The notes: generated by a model not told the origin, from the letters alone. 64,000 bases of DNA from Asterella californica (GCA_036924285.1 JAYKYS010000002.1:44097501-44161500), one strand, 5' to 3'. Counted from the stretch's first letter, positions 35,888 to 47,799 are shown. Translations and numbers: made by a program.

Positions 35888-36425
35888 TGATATCTCTTCT
35901 CCGACAACAGCACCTTATGTCTTTTCGCAGCGCCCAAGTGAAGTGGACGGGACGTGCGAATTCAAGGATGCAAAGAAACAAACGGAACAACTCGGCCGAA
36001 GCTATTTTGAGCTGCCTTCACGTTCAAAGCCAGAGATGTGCCAGAGCATTCCATAAACTGGAATGCTAACGGGCAAGCTCTAAGACCGAGGCATATAGCT
36101 ATATTAGAAAGGCGATCGTACAAGGTATACGATTCTCGATTACCGTACCTACCACGAGCAGAAAAAGAAGCAGAAAAAGACAAGTAGACAAACAAGAAAA
36201 TAAAATACGATTAACAGCACGACTCCTATCCACACAGCAGGAAACGAAACCCAAGGGAAACGCAATCCAGAGACTGCATTGAGTAAAGCAGGTGGCTAAC
36301 TGTAAGGAAAAGCTCATACTAAACAATGCAGGATAAGGAGATGGTCAGTGAAATGCCGGCAGCCAGCCACCAATCCTCTGGGCAAGTGTGAGACACATAC
36401 CTACCGCTGGGAGAACTTGAGAAAT
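35888..36425. other. Probable promoter and 5' UTR of phytoene synthase
   Basis: About 540 bp between the PSY start and a small inverted-repeat element. No clear TATA box is identified with confidence; no other gene is seen. Confidence 0.4.
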
Positions 36426-36427
36426 GA

Positions 36428-36758
36428 ACTTAAATGCAGAAATCTACTTAGTCAGCCCCCTCCAGCAACTTCACTACTCTGTCAACCCTAACTAATCAAA
36501 AGTTTCTTTGTCAACCTCCACGTAGGATGTACCGGGAAAGTTCTTATGATGTTTTTGATACAAAAGTGTTAGAAGAACTTTAGTGCAAAATTTGCTGTGA
36601 TATATTCTTCTACTAGCCATTATTACCGACTACTGGTTGATACTCCTTGCTCTTACTGGTAATGTCAGGTCCTGAGGTTGACAAAGGAACTTTTGAACTG
36701 TCGAGGTTGACAGAGTAGTGAAGTAACTGACTAAGTAGATTTCTGACTTAAATGTACA
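36428..36758. mobile_element. MITE-like element with about 90-bp inverted arms
   Basis: The left arm (36428-36520: ACTTAAATG..AGAAATCTACTTAGTCAG..CTTCACTACTCTGTCAACC) matches the complement of 36668-36758 with some differences and a short gap. The centre of about 150 bp is unrelated. Length and structure fit a non-autonomous inverted-repeat element in the phytoene synthase upstream region. No transposase. The target duplication is not resolved. Confidence 0.75.
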
Positions 36759-37119
36759 CTTACAAACACGATAGAATAAATAAATTTTATTAGGAGTTCA
36801 TCTTATGTTATTATATTGAACTAAATATAATACCAAAATTATATATTTTATTTCCGAAATGATTAGATAGTTAGACGTCTTATAAGATATGCATATATAG
36901 AAAAGAACTACTCGAAATAATATATGATTTTCTATTTAGAAAATATAATTGAGGTTTAAAAGATTATGTCAGTTTAAACAACTATCAATGAATTCTCCCA
37001 GAAAAACAGACATATTCTAGTAGTGAGTGAATATATATTGCATTTCATCTGATCATAAGACTTAAAACATAAAAACATAACTTAACAAAACTATCACATT
37101 AATTTGAACTAGATTAGTA

Positions 37120-37292
37120 GATTACGGGACAGAAATTCGAACGATGCTTCAAACCATAGCCAAGTACATTTCCGGATCCGGAGCTCAACCTCTAGCTCGT
37201 AAGGAGGTTCAGCATAAACCATCCACCGGATCCGGAAATGTTCTTGGCTATGGTTTGAAGCATCGTTGGAATTTCTGTCCCATAATCCGAAG
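37120..37292. ncRNA. Near-perfect hairpin, miRNA-precursor-like or fold-back element
   Basis: About 61 bases at 37120-37181 (starting ATTACGGGACAGAAATTC) pair with 37231-37292, with three mismatches and a loop of about 50 bases. If transcribed it would form a long stem suited to Dicer-like processing. A young fold-back transposon is equally possible. Strand is unknown. Confidence 0.45.
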
Positions 37293-37294
37293 GT

Positions 37295-38033
37295 AGTTGA
37301 AGTTCTAGGAGGTCGCGATATGAGTTCAAGTTCTAATTGAATGGACTTTACAGTTTGTATGTCCAAATGAGTATTTTGATACAGTCAAACTACTGATACT
37401 ACTGAAGTGGATCCCGATGCAGAGACACATCAACATCTCCTATGAAGACATATAACTAAAGATCTAGAAAGTACTCCAAGTTCAAAATTTTAAACAGTGG
37501 CCGCAAAATGATCCAACTTGGAGTATTTTCTCATTTTCTATTTTTCATCACAGTTGTTTTGCGGCCATTGTTTTCCGTAAGCCTATGTGGACAAAACTGG
37601 ATGCCGACCGATGGAAGAGGTCGTTGAGCTCTTTGTGCTTACATTTTGCTTATACTTGCAATCGTTGAGGAGCCAGTCATTTGGATTCAGTTGTACGCTT
37701 GTCCCTTAGTACATTATGTTACACCAATTTTGAGCTTTCATGCAAATGGTTAAACTTTGTTGTTTCCTCACAGGGTTCGGGGTACATAAAAATCACAAGC
37801 AGAAATGATTGAAATTGTAATTTTTCCTTTTAGTTAAGTAATATATGTACTTTTTATTAAAACAAAATTATTGAAAGAGATCAACTTTTCATCATGGAAA
37901 TTCTTGACGTAATTTCAGCTTGGATTTTCGTCCAAATTATTTTCTTAAGAAATAATTTTGTTTGTTCAGAAAGATCGCAAAGATGATAGAGTCTTCATGA
38001 TTTTCTGGACAACTATTCACGGTTTTGCGTGCT
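37295..38033. other. No gene recognised
   Basis: AT-rich spacer. A weak hairpin is seen (ACAGTGGCCGCAAAA at about 37494 with its complement near 37556-37570). Nothing else. Confidence 0.4.
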
Positions 38034-38038
38034 TATAG

Positions 38039-38246
38039 TGTTGGAATTAGGCTGTATAGTAGGAATATAATTACAGCAACTAGTTCATGTCATTTGGGCT
38101 CATGCACTTTCGCAGGCCTAGCCTGCCCTTGTATCAAAGTATAAATACCTGGTCTATGGGCCTCCTATCTCATTATTATCATTCAGTAAACAAGCTTACA
38201 CATATTTGGTCTCTCTTGCACCGATTCTCTTTCTATTTTTCCTATA
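38039..38246 (+). repeat. Left LTR of the Copia element
   Basis: Begins TGTTGGAATTAGG and ends ..TTCCTATA just before the primer-binding site. It pairs with 47596-47799 and differs at a modest number of positions, which indicates an old insertion. Confidence 0.9.
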
Positions 38247-38702
38247 TGATATCAGAGCTTCGGGTTGTTAACGTAGGCTTCAGGTAGACCCTAGACATAG
38301 GTGAAGGAGCAATCAGAGGACGCCTTGATTGCTAAGCGTGGATGACGCTCCTCTATCGCAGACGCTCGCAGCGCTCAATAGAACTTAAGTAGTTCAGCGA
38401 CACATCTGCAATGACGTACATGTTCAGCACAAAAGATTATGCGAAGTTCGATGGGACGTACTTCACATACTGTAAGTACAAGATGAAGCTCTAGTTAGAC
38501 GCAAAAGACGTCTTTGAAATTGTCGATGATAGTGTACCTCGACTAGTTGTCACTCCTGGTAATCCTCTACCTGTGACCAGGTAGAATTGCAGAATGAGAT
38601 CGTCAAAGCAAGAATGCTCTCACGGCGATAAACCAATGTTGCGAGAATACTGTTATCCGTCACATTCTTTCTTGCCGTTCGGCTACCGACGTGTAGAGCA
38701 CA

Positions 38703-39011
38703 GTGACTTCCAACTTTACCGTGCAAGACATAGTGACTCAGATGCATTTGAAAGAAAAGTTGGGAACCTTCAAGATGAGGGTGAACGACACGGTCACATC
38801 TCACATGAACACTTTCAAATCTATTGTTGAGCAGCTGGCTTTTGCCGGCGTGCAAGTAGGCGCACAAGAGCAACTGCTCACACTCATGGGCAGCATGTCC
38901 GACAGCTATCAAATGTTTTTACAAATGATGAGATGCAACACCAACTTGACGTTGCAAGACCTCATCTCGTTTCTTCTTACAAGAAATCTTCCGTCAAAGT
39001 ATGCAACATGA
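38703..39011 (+). pseudogene. Copia gag remnant
   Basis: The 102-residue open stretch has the Copia gag (UBN2-type) pattern: a helical region with LKEKLGTFKMRVNDTVTSHMNTFKSIVEQL and a later LLTLMGSMSDSYQMF..LTLQDLISFLL. The following Gln/Asn-rich segment (39180-39290) lacks a proper CCHC knuckle. Upstream gag text from 38410 is out of frame. Confidence 0.75.
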
Positions 39012-39337
39012 AGCTTCGACCGCTTTGTTTGCAGGAAAGAAGCAACCATCCAAGCAAGGCAAGAACGGCAACCATTTCGGGTAGAATTAGCCTAAGAAGT
39101 GGCCACTAGACTCCAACATTCAGTTGTTTTGGGTACAATTTAACTAGACATCGTGTCCAGAATTGTCCAAATCAAGCCTCAAGCAGCAGCGCTCAGCCCA
39201 ATCAACCTCAGCAACAAGACGGAAATCAAAAGAATCAGCGCTCCCGCAATCAGAAGAATCACAGGCGCAACAACAACAACAACAACACTAGGCAAGTACT
39301 GATGATCTAGCTTCACAACAAATTTACACCTCGAGTA

Positions 39338-39610
39338 GTGGACCGCCATTGGTACGTTGACACAGGCGTCATCCATCACATGTCATTCGACCGTGACCAA
39401 TTTTGTAAATACACTGGACGAGAAAATGCTCTTCAAGGCCAGATTCTCTTAGGTGATGACACTACAATACAAATCGAAGGTCACGGTGACGTTGAAGTGA
39501 AACTACTCAACGAAAAAAATGTCTTAATTAAAAACGTCTTGCACGTCCCTACATTAGAAAGAATATGTTTTCAGCTCGAATGTTTGATTCCAAAGATGGA
39601 TGGTGCATAA
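39338..39610 (+). pseudogene. Copia protease region remnant
   Basis: The pattern DRHWYVDTGVIHHMS is the aspartic-protease start of Copia polyproteins (usually W.iDSGAs.HM), here with DTG then V for A. It is followed by ILLGDDTTIQIEGHGDVEV and LHVPTL, typical of the same domain. A frameshift near 39570 leads into 39565-39753, which ends with the pre-integrase segment. Confidence 0.8.
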
Positions 39611-42176
39611 CCAGTAATGGTGCTTGCTATCTAGAAGACAAAAACGGACGTCCAATTGTCTCATCTCCGCTAAGCAACGATCTTTATTTACTTGACTCAT
39701 CTGTCATTCTCGTGCACACCCACACCTCCCGCAAGCACACCATGCACAACTGAAGGCAGAGCACTCTCAATCCTTGCTTCCAACAATGCCCCCTGAAACT
39801 CTCTCTTCAGAAGAGACTGAGAGGTCTCGGAGGTGGCCGTGGTGGCCGATCGACCAACCGTGATCGATCACGGCTCATACTATTTTTGCACCCCTCCAAT
39901 GCAGTCAACTTCGTTCGCAGTTGTCCATCAAACGCAGTCGAACACAGTCCAAAGTCTCTCAACGGATCACCGCATGACGATCTATGACTCCCATTATGAT
40001 TGATCACAACGGCCAATTCTTCTCCAAGAAGGACTCCCCTCCATGCGTATGCCTCGCAGCACGTTGCCTTATGCAGCCTCACAGCCGTTGCCGAACAGCA
40101 GCTAGGTTTCTAAGAAGGCACGAATCGCCACGAGGGCGATCCGTGCCCTCAGACCTGGGACACATCTCTTCTTCTGAGGTCGCTGCTCAATCGACACGTG
40201 TCTCAAAATGAGACGTCGCTCTCATCCTTTGGGACGAAAGACGCCCGAGCCCTCCTCACTTGGAAGTCACAGCCTCTCGGCCAATTGAGAGACCTCTTAG
40301 ATAGGAGCACTATCCTCGGGTTTCGTCTTTCCTCTCATCTCTTTTGGAAGGAGGATGACGACGGCTCTCTTCTCAATGCGCGGAGGAGCTAGGAATCACA
40401 CTCCTAGAGAGAGTCAACTCTCGAGGAGTTGACCCCTCGCGAACATGCGAGGGACTATAAGTCCTTCGTGCATGAGAAGGACTCTAAGTCTCTCTCTCAT
40501 AGAAGTACTTCTCGATAGAAGTACTTTCCTTATAAGCTCTCTCTTCGAGGGACTTCTCTCTCCAACTGACTCTTTCTTTGCGGGAGATTTTTCTCTTTCT
40601 ATTCTCGATTCAACACTTGGCACCCCGCTCTCTACACGCCATGCATATGATTCCAACTCACTGTCCACTCTCATCCGTCCTGCAACTATGTCCTACATAG
40701 TCGACGAGTCCAACACACCTATCTCAACTCTCTATAGGTCCATCACTTGTCCGCGCTTCGCTTATCTCACATTTGCCACCTCCACCGCCGACTTTTGGCA
40801 CAGATGGCTTGATGTCGTGACACACACATCGCTACGTAACATACATCGCTGTCAGAGATACACGACACATACACATAACACATGGAAGATCTTATACACA
40901 TACACAAGTGTACTACAATAAATCTGAACAGAGAAATTATCATCTCCAACACTGCAACAAAGATTACTCACAAACGGTCAAGTCAAACCCACTCTATGCT
41001 CGAAGAGAATCCGGGTTACACTCAACTAGACTATCCACCATAGCCTGGAGCTTGAAGGCTCAACCTGAAGAACTAAGACCTCCAAGCCTTACCTGCGAAG
41101 TATACCTCTAGTGGGTCGTCCCAAGAACTCGCCTTAACGACACTAACGGTCCTACCGGGATTCGTCACTCCGTACTCGGCCAACCTAACCGAGGTGTCAA
41201 ACTGACGTGACAATTGTCATACGCATACACATCGCTACACAACATACATTGTTGTCAGAGATACACCACACATACACATAACACATGGACGATCTCATAC
41301 ACATACACAAGTGTATCACAATCGTCCCTCTAACTGACGGTTAAGTCCCTCTAACTCCAAATAGCTCCATATTCCAACTATGTGATATACACCTTCATGG
41401 GTGCAAGGATAAGGAGGCCGGGTGCTACATCATCCCATCGTTAGTCGCCTGTCTGCAATCCATACCACGCAAAGATCTAATCGGCTATCCCTACTATATA
41501 CATCGAGGACAAATCCACCGTCCAGTAGGAACAACACTGAGAGATGGAGTCAAACATGACATGTGCCAACCTCTAGAACAACCATCACACACAAACATAC
41601 GGGCTGCTCCATTAGCAGCCCCCCTAACATACACCTCAAGTCCCCCCCCCCTACAACTGCTAAGCTTGGATCAACAATACCATCGATGTTGGGAAGATGA
41701 CATGGTGCACAATTACGCACATGGTCCTTCCAAACAACACCATCACGGCCCTCTAACATGAGTACTCCAGAAGGTAACACCTCACACACTCGTAAAATAG
41801 TGTGTCTTGCGATCACTTCCAACGTTGTCGGTGCAGTCTGCTATAGATAGATATAATCGCGAGGATGAAACCTACGAATCGATGACAGATAACCTCCTCC
41901 TCGAATAGTCGCATATCGCAACGTGTCTCTATGCTGAGCAATCACTAAGTTCTCAAAAGTCATAGACATAACTCTCCGAAATGTCTTTGCTCGTTGAGAA
42001 CATGCGTTCACTCACATATCCGGATCATCAAGGTTCAACACCTCAGCAGAATCCTGACGAATGACCGAAGATAGATCTGGATCTCGGTCATACAATAGAA
42101 AATACGGTGACAAGGAAGCCAAAGACGCTTGTCGGCTAAAACGATAATGCATAGTCAACCATGGTAACTACACATC

Positions 42177-42619
42177 TCAGTCTCCAAAGTGGTCTTTCTG
42201 CAAGTCATACTTGCGCAATCTTCTCTTCACCGTCTGAACTACCCTCTCCGCCAAACCATCCGCCTCATGATGATCTCGAGATGTAATCCGATGATCAATC
42301 AGCGCCTGATCACACAAGGCCTGAAACTCACCAAGGAACTCTGTACCTTGGTCTGTCAGTACTTCAGCTGGTGCTCCAAAATGACTCAGCACAAGAACGT
42401 ATACGCCGTCTCTTCACGCATCTTGTCCGATGATGCCACCAACTCAATCCACTTGGAGAAGTGTTCCATCATCACCAACACATACCGGTGATGACGTACG
42501 ATCAACGGTAAGGGTCTCGTAAAATCCAAACTCCAACGGTAACCCAACCCCATAATCGGTAAGGGGTGTAACTGTGGAGTAGGAGCATTAAATGATGCTC
42601 GTACTCGATCACAAATCAA
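42177..42619 (-). pseudogene. Gypsy integrase core remnant
   Basis: Two frames together show the integrase core: GYRWSLDFTRPLP (first catalytic Asp), then EVLTDQGTEFLGEF (second Asp) and ADGLAERVVQTVKRRL (catalytic Glu). A frame change lies near 42386-42392. Confidence 0.85.
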
Positions 42620-43337
42620 ACATCGTGCGACAAACTGTTACACATCGACGTGCATACCACGCCACCAATATTGTCTTGGAGTAAGCTACGCGTACGCTTC
42701 ACTCCAAAGTGTCCCAACTCCTCATGGGCATGTCGTACTAACTATGCCTTTGAGATGAATGTGGTGCTATCCGTACTCTCTCATCATCCCACACTCGAAG
42801 TACATGTCGTCCTTCTCGTCAAAATCTCTTCACTCGTTGAAAGACACGATCTCGATCTTTGGCACTTACTGTGCCTACCACCACGCCAGTACGTAGATAC
42901 ACCATTACGCTCACATCATCATGGATATCTCGCTGGTCGGCAACATCATCTTCACCTTCAAGATCTGGAGACTCATCATCTACTCTCTAACCAGAGAAAG
43001 ATACGACTTGGCCCTCCATACTAGAGTTCATGACCAACACACAAAGAAAGGAAGATGCATGCCACCTTGGCAATATCTCTTCATCAACCTCGTCATGTCA
43101 TCGAGCCCCAGTCTGATCTTGCTGACTCATGCATGGATTACGACTCAACTCATCGACATCTAGATTTGCAACTCCAAGTCTATGTACTACCTAGAAGTCA
43201 TACTCCTGTAAGATAAGAGCCCATCGTGCAAGCTTCCCTGTAAGCTTGTCGGACTTCATCAACCACTTGAGCGGCTGGTGATCAATGATGAGAGTAAAGG
43301 GGTTCCCAAACAACTAACATCGAAAGTGTGCAAAAGC

Positions 43338-43544
43338 TCACATTGCAGCTAAACACTCCCCCTCGTACGAATTGTACTTCATCTCTATCGAATTGTTGGA
43401 ACGACTGACATACGCCACCACAAACTCCTTTTTCTCATCATCATGTTGAGTCAACACTGCTCCAAGTCCCAACATACTCCAGTCAGTGTGCAGTTGAAAA
43501 GGACGCCCCCTAACGGGTCTCCTCAAGATGAGAGCAGATGTCAA
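43338..43544 (-). pseudogene. Gypsy RNase H remnant
   Basis: The pattern PFQLHTDWSMLGLGAVLTQ..YVSRSNNSIEMKYNSYEGECLA matches the start of the RNase H domain (usually f.l.tDAS..giGavL.Q..). Here DAS has become DWS. Confidence 0.8.
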
Positions 43545-43578
43545 CTTATCCTTGAGCTCTACAAAAGCTCGCTCTTGC

Positions 43579-44700
43579 TCATCTCTCCACTGCCACTCCT
43601 GGCAGTGGGGAGATGAGCTTGGTCACTGACTTCGCAATTGCACTAAACTCTTTCATGTACCGACGATAGAAGTTCGTCAAACCAACAAATGTCCGAACTT
43701 GACTCACATCTGTGGGGCGTGAGATACGTGCAATAGCCTCAACCTTCGTCAGCTTGGTCACTGGCTTCGCAATTGCACTAAACTCTTTCATGTACCGACG
43801 ATAGAAGTTCGTCAAACCAACAAATGTCCGAACTTGACTCACATCTATGGGGCGTGAGATACGTGCAATAGTCTCAACCTTCGTCTGTTGAATATCCAAT
43901 CCACCTGGATAGATGGTGTGGCTTGGATACTCTACTAACTCCTAGAAGAACTTACACTTCCCAGGGTGTAACTTCAACTCATGAGCTCTCAACCGCTCGA
44001 ACACATCTCATAAGTGTCTCTCGTGCTCCTCCACAGTAGCACTATAGACTAAGATGTCGTTAATATAACATCTGACAAAATCCAATCATGCTAGGATCTT
44101 GTCCATCACCCTATGGAACTCAGCAGGGGCGTTCTTCAACCCAAATGATAAGAACCGCTACTGATACAAACAATCTTTGCCATGAGAGTCAATTCTCCAG
44201 AATGCTGTCTTGGACTTATCTTCTTCTCTCACTAGCAATTGATGATACACTGCTCGAAGATCCAAAGTACTAAAGACCTTCACATGCCCCACTGCATCAA
44301 AGATCTCCTCAGATGTCAGTATGGCATACTTATCGAACTTTGTCTGCCGATTGATAGGACGGTAGTCTTCACACATCCGTCTATCCTTGTAGTTGTCATA
44401 CATGTCATTCTTTGCTGACATAACTGTGGCAGATGCATACTCTCTATGCGGCATCTCCACCAACCCAACCTTCAACAAGTCTTGAGTCCTACTCTGGATC
44501 AAGGCTCTCTCCATGTTACTGTATCTGTAAGGACGTCGAAAGATTGACATGTCATTAGCCAAGTCGATCCGTACACTTGGTCCTTTCAAGGTACCCAAAT
44601 CCTTCATACTGAAAGCAAAACAATTCCTGTAGCTCTTCAAGAATCTCTGAACTCTTCGTCTCTCTTCTCTTATAAGCTTGGGTCCAATTCTAGCTCCCAA
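43579..44700 (-). pseudogene. Gypsy reverse transcriptase, broken, with internal duplication
   Basis: 44158-44700 holds the N-terminal RT motifs (IDLANDM..RPYRYS, the 'CEDYRPIN' segment and FSTLDLRAVYHQL). The catalytic box near 44050-44075 reads YINDILVYS where YIDD is expected, so a catalytic Asp is lost. The C-terminal part (43579-43899) carries RTFVGLTNFYRRYMKEFS twice: a direct, in-frame duplication with period 135 bp (45 codons), about 43616-43750 and 43751-43885. Confidence 0.85.
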
Positions 44701-44821
44701 GTATCCTCTGTCATCATGCTAGAGGTAGAAGATGAAATCATTGACTACTATCTTGCAGCCTCTAGAGCAGTTTCCTTCTGCTCACCACCAACAACCTCCA
44801 CAGCCACTGTGCGATAAACTC

Positions 44822-45389
44822 CTACAATCCTAGCTGCAAGCTCCACACTCTTATGACATCCCATGATGTCCAAGGATGATGAACTCCACACGTCTCGCCC
44901 CCAGCCTTTGCCTCCATCGACTCGATAGACAAAGAGCTCAAAAGTGTTGGAGCAGTAACACTCGTCGATCGCATCTGACGCTGCTCAATCAATCCAAGGC
45001 TAACAATCCATGTCAAGCAATTCAAGTCCATTGCTTGATCCATTACTTGACGACGTGAAGTCTTTGACACCGAAGCTACTACCGTCGTATCTGTAGCGAA
45101 ACTCATCGTTCGCTCTCTCATCGACATTGAGCTCCACCAACTACCGTAACTGAGCATCCCACACAAGCCCAGGTCCTCCATCTCTGTAAGCATGTGACGC
45201 TGGAAAAATCACCAAAGTGGATAATGCTACCATGGGCCGTCCCACTAGGTTCATCACTGCCATGGGTGATCTATCGACGACTCTCACTACTTGAGATCGT
45301 CGTCCTGCATCCAAGATGCCATCAACTGTGAGGTGTGCTGGTCGTCTCACTGCATCGTGTGTGCGCTTGAGCACCTCCCTCGGTAACAA
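44822..45389 (-). pseudogene. Gypsy protease-region remnant
   Basis: Two overlapping open stretches (44822-45193 and 45141-45389) lie directly upstream of the reverse transcriptase on the same strand. The order of the element suggests the gag-protease region, but I see no clear DTG/DSG motif. Confidence 0.45.
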
Positions 45390-46106
45390 GTTCGTCCATC
45401 ACAACCGTGGACGATGTGCACAAGATCCCACTCTCGCTGCATCTAACAACACTGCCGGTCCGACCCAAGACCGCTGTCGTGTCGGATTTTACCTGAAGAA
45501 TGTCCAGGAAAACGCGAGGTTCCTGGCTGTGGAGATGCAGTGTAACTAGTAGCCTTACTCCGGATCCTGTTCCTCATCTCTCCTCGGTGGGATATGGAGG
45601 AGGAGAAGTTGACGGAGGCACACATAACACACCAATTCAGTCTGTGGTCAGCTCATCTACCAGCAATCCACAATCGCATAGTCGATATCTCTTTTCAACT
45701 TATTCTACTATGAATTTATCTTCCCCCGTCCGAACCAGACATAGTACTGATGTAGAAAATATGAGCACGCTACACCTATACCTACATCCTTCACCACCGC
45801 AGTCTCCACCACCGCACTCAAGTGAGATTGAGATTGGATCGCCTCCTCTCATCGAGATCCAAGCACCACCACCACTCCGACGATCAACACGTCAATCCAA
45901 CCCTCCTAACCGCGATCCAGCTGAAGGTTATGACACTACGACTTTGATCCCAAAGGCACGAATAAATAAGAAGCGTGTCGTAATGATGACTTTCAGATCA
46001 ATCTCGACGGAGCGCAACTCCTACCAAGAGGCTCTTCATCTCCAGACGTTGCTTGATGGTCCGAGATCATCACCAAAGAGCTCAAGTCTCACGAGGAGAA
46101 TGATAC

Positions 46107-46783
46107 GTGGACACTACAGACTTACCACACGAACGAAGGCCCATAATCAACAAGTGGACCTTCAAGTTGAAGTTGAATTCAGATGGGTCCATCGTCCGAT
46201 ATAAGATAAGATTGGTGGCCCGAGGATTCACTCAAGTGATGGGCTCGACTATACTGACACTTTCTCTCCGATGGTCTGTGTGCAATCAGTGCAATTGATA
46301 CTAGCAATCGTAGCTCAACACAACCTCCATGTTCATCAGATGGATGTGAAGACAACATTCCTGAACGAGACGTTGAACGAAGAAATCTACATGGTTGTCT
46401 CTGACGGCGTCAATATCCCAAGAACGGATAAAGTGTGCAAGCTACTTCATACACTTTATGGACTGAAGCAGTCTTCTAGAGAATGATATTTGATCATAAA
46501 TAAGTTCTTATTTTCTCTTGAGTTCAGTAAGTCAAGAGCTGACGGTAACGTATACTACATTCATAAGGATAATCAATTTGCCTTCCTAGCACTTTATGTT
46601 GACAACACAATCATAGCAAGCAGCAGCGAAGGATTGTTGACATACATCAAAAGTAACCTCAGCGCAAGGTTCAAGATGAGTGACATCTGTAATATCCACC
46701 ATTGCTTGAGTATAGAGATTGATCGAAACCGAGCAGGAGGATGGATAAGGCTCAGTCAAATCTTATATCTGACCCAAAAGTAA
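46107..46783 (+). pseudogene. Copia reverse transcriptase remnant
   Basis: The pieces read KWTFKLKLNSDGSIVRYKIRLVARGFTQ, then HQMDVKTTFLNETLNEEIYM, LLHTLYGLKQSSRE and FAFLALYVDNTIIAS, which are the standard Copia RT blocks in order. The catalytic YVDD has become YVDN. Frame changes lie near 46270 and a stop near 46487. Upstream (45880-45950) is the RRSTRQSNPPNR segment that normally links integrase and RT. Confidence 0.88.
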
Positions 46784-47340
46784 TTCCAGTTTGGCTTACA
46801 GAATTACCAACTTGTTAGTACACCATTGACCCCAGGAGAAAAGTTCTCAACTGAAGATTGTCCCGCTTCTTCTGAAGAGAAGGCGTAGTGTGCTTATTAT
46901 CCATAACAGAGTGCGGCATGCTCTATCAATTGGATTGCCGTCTGTACTCGTCTTGATTTAGCCTTTAGCATTAGTGTATTATATCGATACATGACTAACC
47001 CAGAACTAAAACACATCACCGTCATAAAGCACACATTTCACTATATCAAGGGTACTTTAGACCAACACTTAGAATACAAATACTGGCCTCAACCAATTTC
47101 TCTATTTGGCTACACTGATGCTGACTGAGGGAGTCACATCAAATCACGATATTCAACTTCTGGAAATTATCTCATCTACTCTCAAGGAGCAATCAGTTGA
47201 TCATCGAAAAGAGTTAGAAATCTGTCGCACTATCAAGTACTGAAGCTGAGTATATGACACTAAGTACATGTTCATCAGAAGTAATATGACTTCGACAACT
47301 CTTAGCTGATATAGGGTTAGCTGACAATGAGACTGCCACT

Positions 47341-47568
47341 TTGTATTGTGATAACCAGAGTGCCATAGCACTCGTAGAAACGTCCAAGTTCCATGACAAG
47401 ACGAAACACATAGATATTCGATACCACTTCTTTAAGGACCAAGTTACATCCAAGACAATTGAAGTGAAGTACTGCTCTACTCAAGAGATGGTAGCGGATG
47501 TCTTAACTAAGGGCATACTGGCTCCTAAGTTGGACTACCTCTTACCAAGACTAGGATTAAAAGTTTAG
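47341..47568 (+). pseudogene. Copia RNase H C-terminal remnant
   Basis: The pattern CDNQSAIALVETSKFHDKTKHIDIRYHFFKDQV followed by VADVLTKG is the Copia RNase H end (DNQSAI..H.RTKHID..HF.R). The N-terminal part (about 47100-47340) has stops. The right LTR starts 28 bp after the stop codon. Confidence 0.9.
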
Positions 47569-47595
47569 TCTACGACAACTAGTCGCTGAGTAGAG

Positions 47596-47799
47596 TGTTG
47601 GAATTAGACTATATAGTATGAATATAAGTACAGCAACTAGTTCATGTAATTTGAGCTCATGTCCTTTCGCAGGCCTAGCTTGCTCTTGTGCCAGAGTATA
47701 AATACCTGACCTATAGACCACATCATTATTATCATTCAGTAAACAAGCTTACACATACTTGGTCTCTCTTGCATCGATTCTCTCTCTCTCTTTTCTATA
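47596..47799 (+). repeat. Right LTR of the Copia element
   Basis: Begins TGTTGGAATTAGA and ends ..TTTTCTATA, followed by the TATAG target duplication. Confidence 0.9.

Larger units (their letters stand above)
39750..45590 (-). mobile_element. Gypsy retroelement and associated DNA inserted in the Copia element
   Basis: On the minus strand, from right to left, lie a protease-region remnant (about 44822-45389), reverse transcriptase (44158-44700 and 43579-43899), RNase H (43338-43544) and integrase (42177-42619). This is the Gypsy order (integrase last). The left part (39750-41320) shows no coding potential and may be LTR. It includes a duplicated block of about 100 bp (40822-40925 and 41225-41325, with CAGAGATACAC..ACACATAACACATGGA). 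I could not find a matching LTR on the right, so the element appears truncated at its 5' side. Boundaries are approximate, set by where Copia coding text stops and resumes. Confidence 0.78.
38039..47799 (+). mobile_element. Copia LTR retrotransposon, interrupted by a Gypsy element
   Basis: Direct LTRs of about 205 bp lie at 38039-38246 and 47596-47799, both beginning TGTTGGAATTAG. They are flanked by a 5-bp target duplication TATAG (38034-38038 and 47800-47804). A primer-binding site TGATATCAGAGC follows the left LTR; it resembles the TGGTATCAGAGC initiator-Met tRNA site of Copia elements. Plus-strand coding remnants: gag (38703-39011), protease (39338-39610), reverse transcriptase (46107-46783) and RNase H (47341-47568). 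The integrase is largely missing; in its place lies inserted DNA with a minus-strand Gypsy element. Stops and frame breaks are many. Confidence 0.9.

Noticed and set aside
41225..41325. Right LTR of the nested Gypsy element
   Set aside because: The duplicated block lies only 400 bp from its partner on the same side of the coding region, so it is not an LTR pair.
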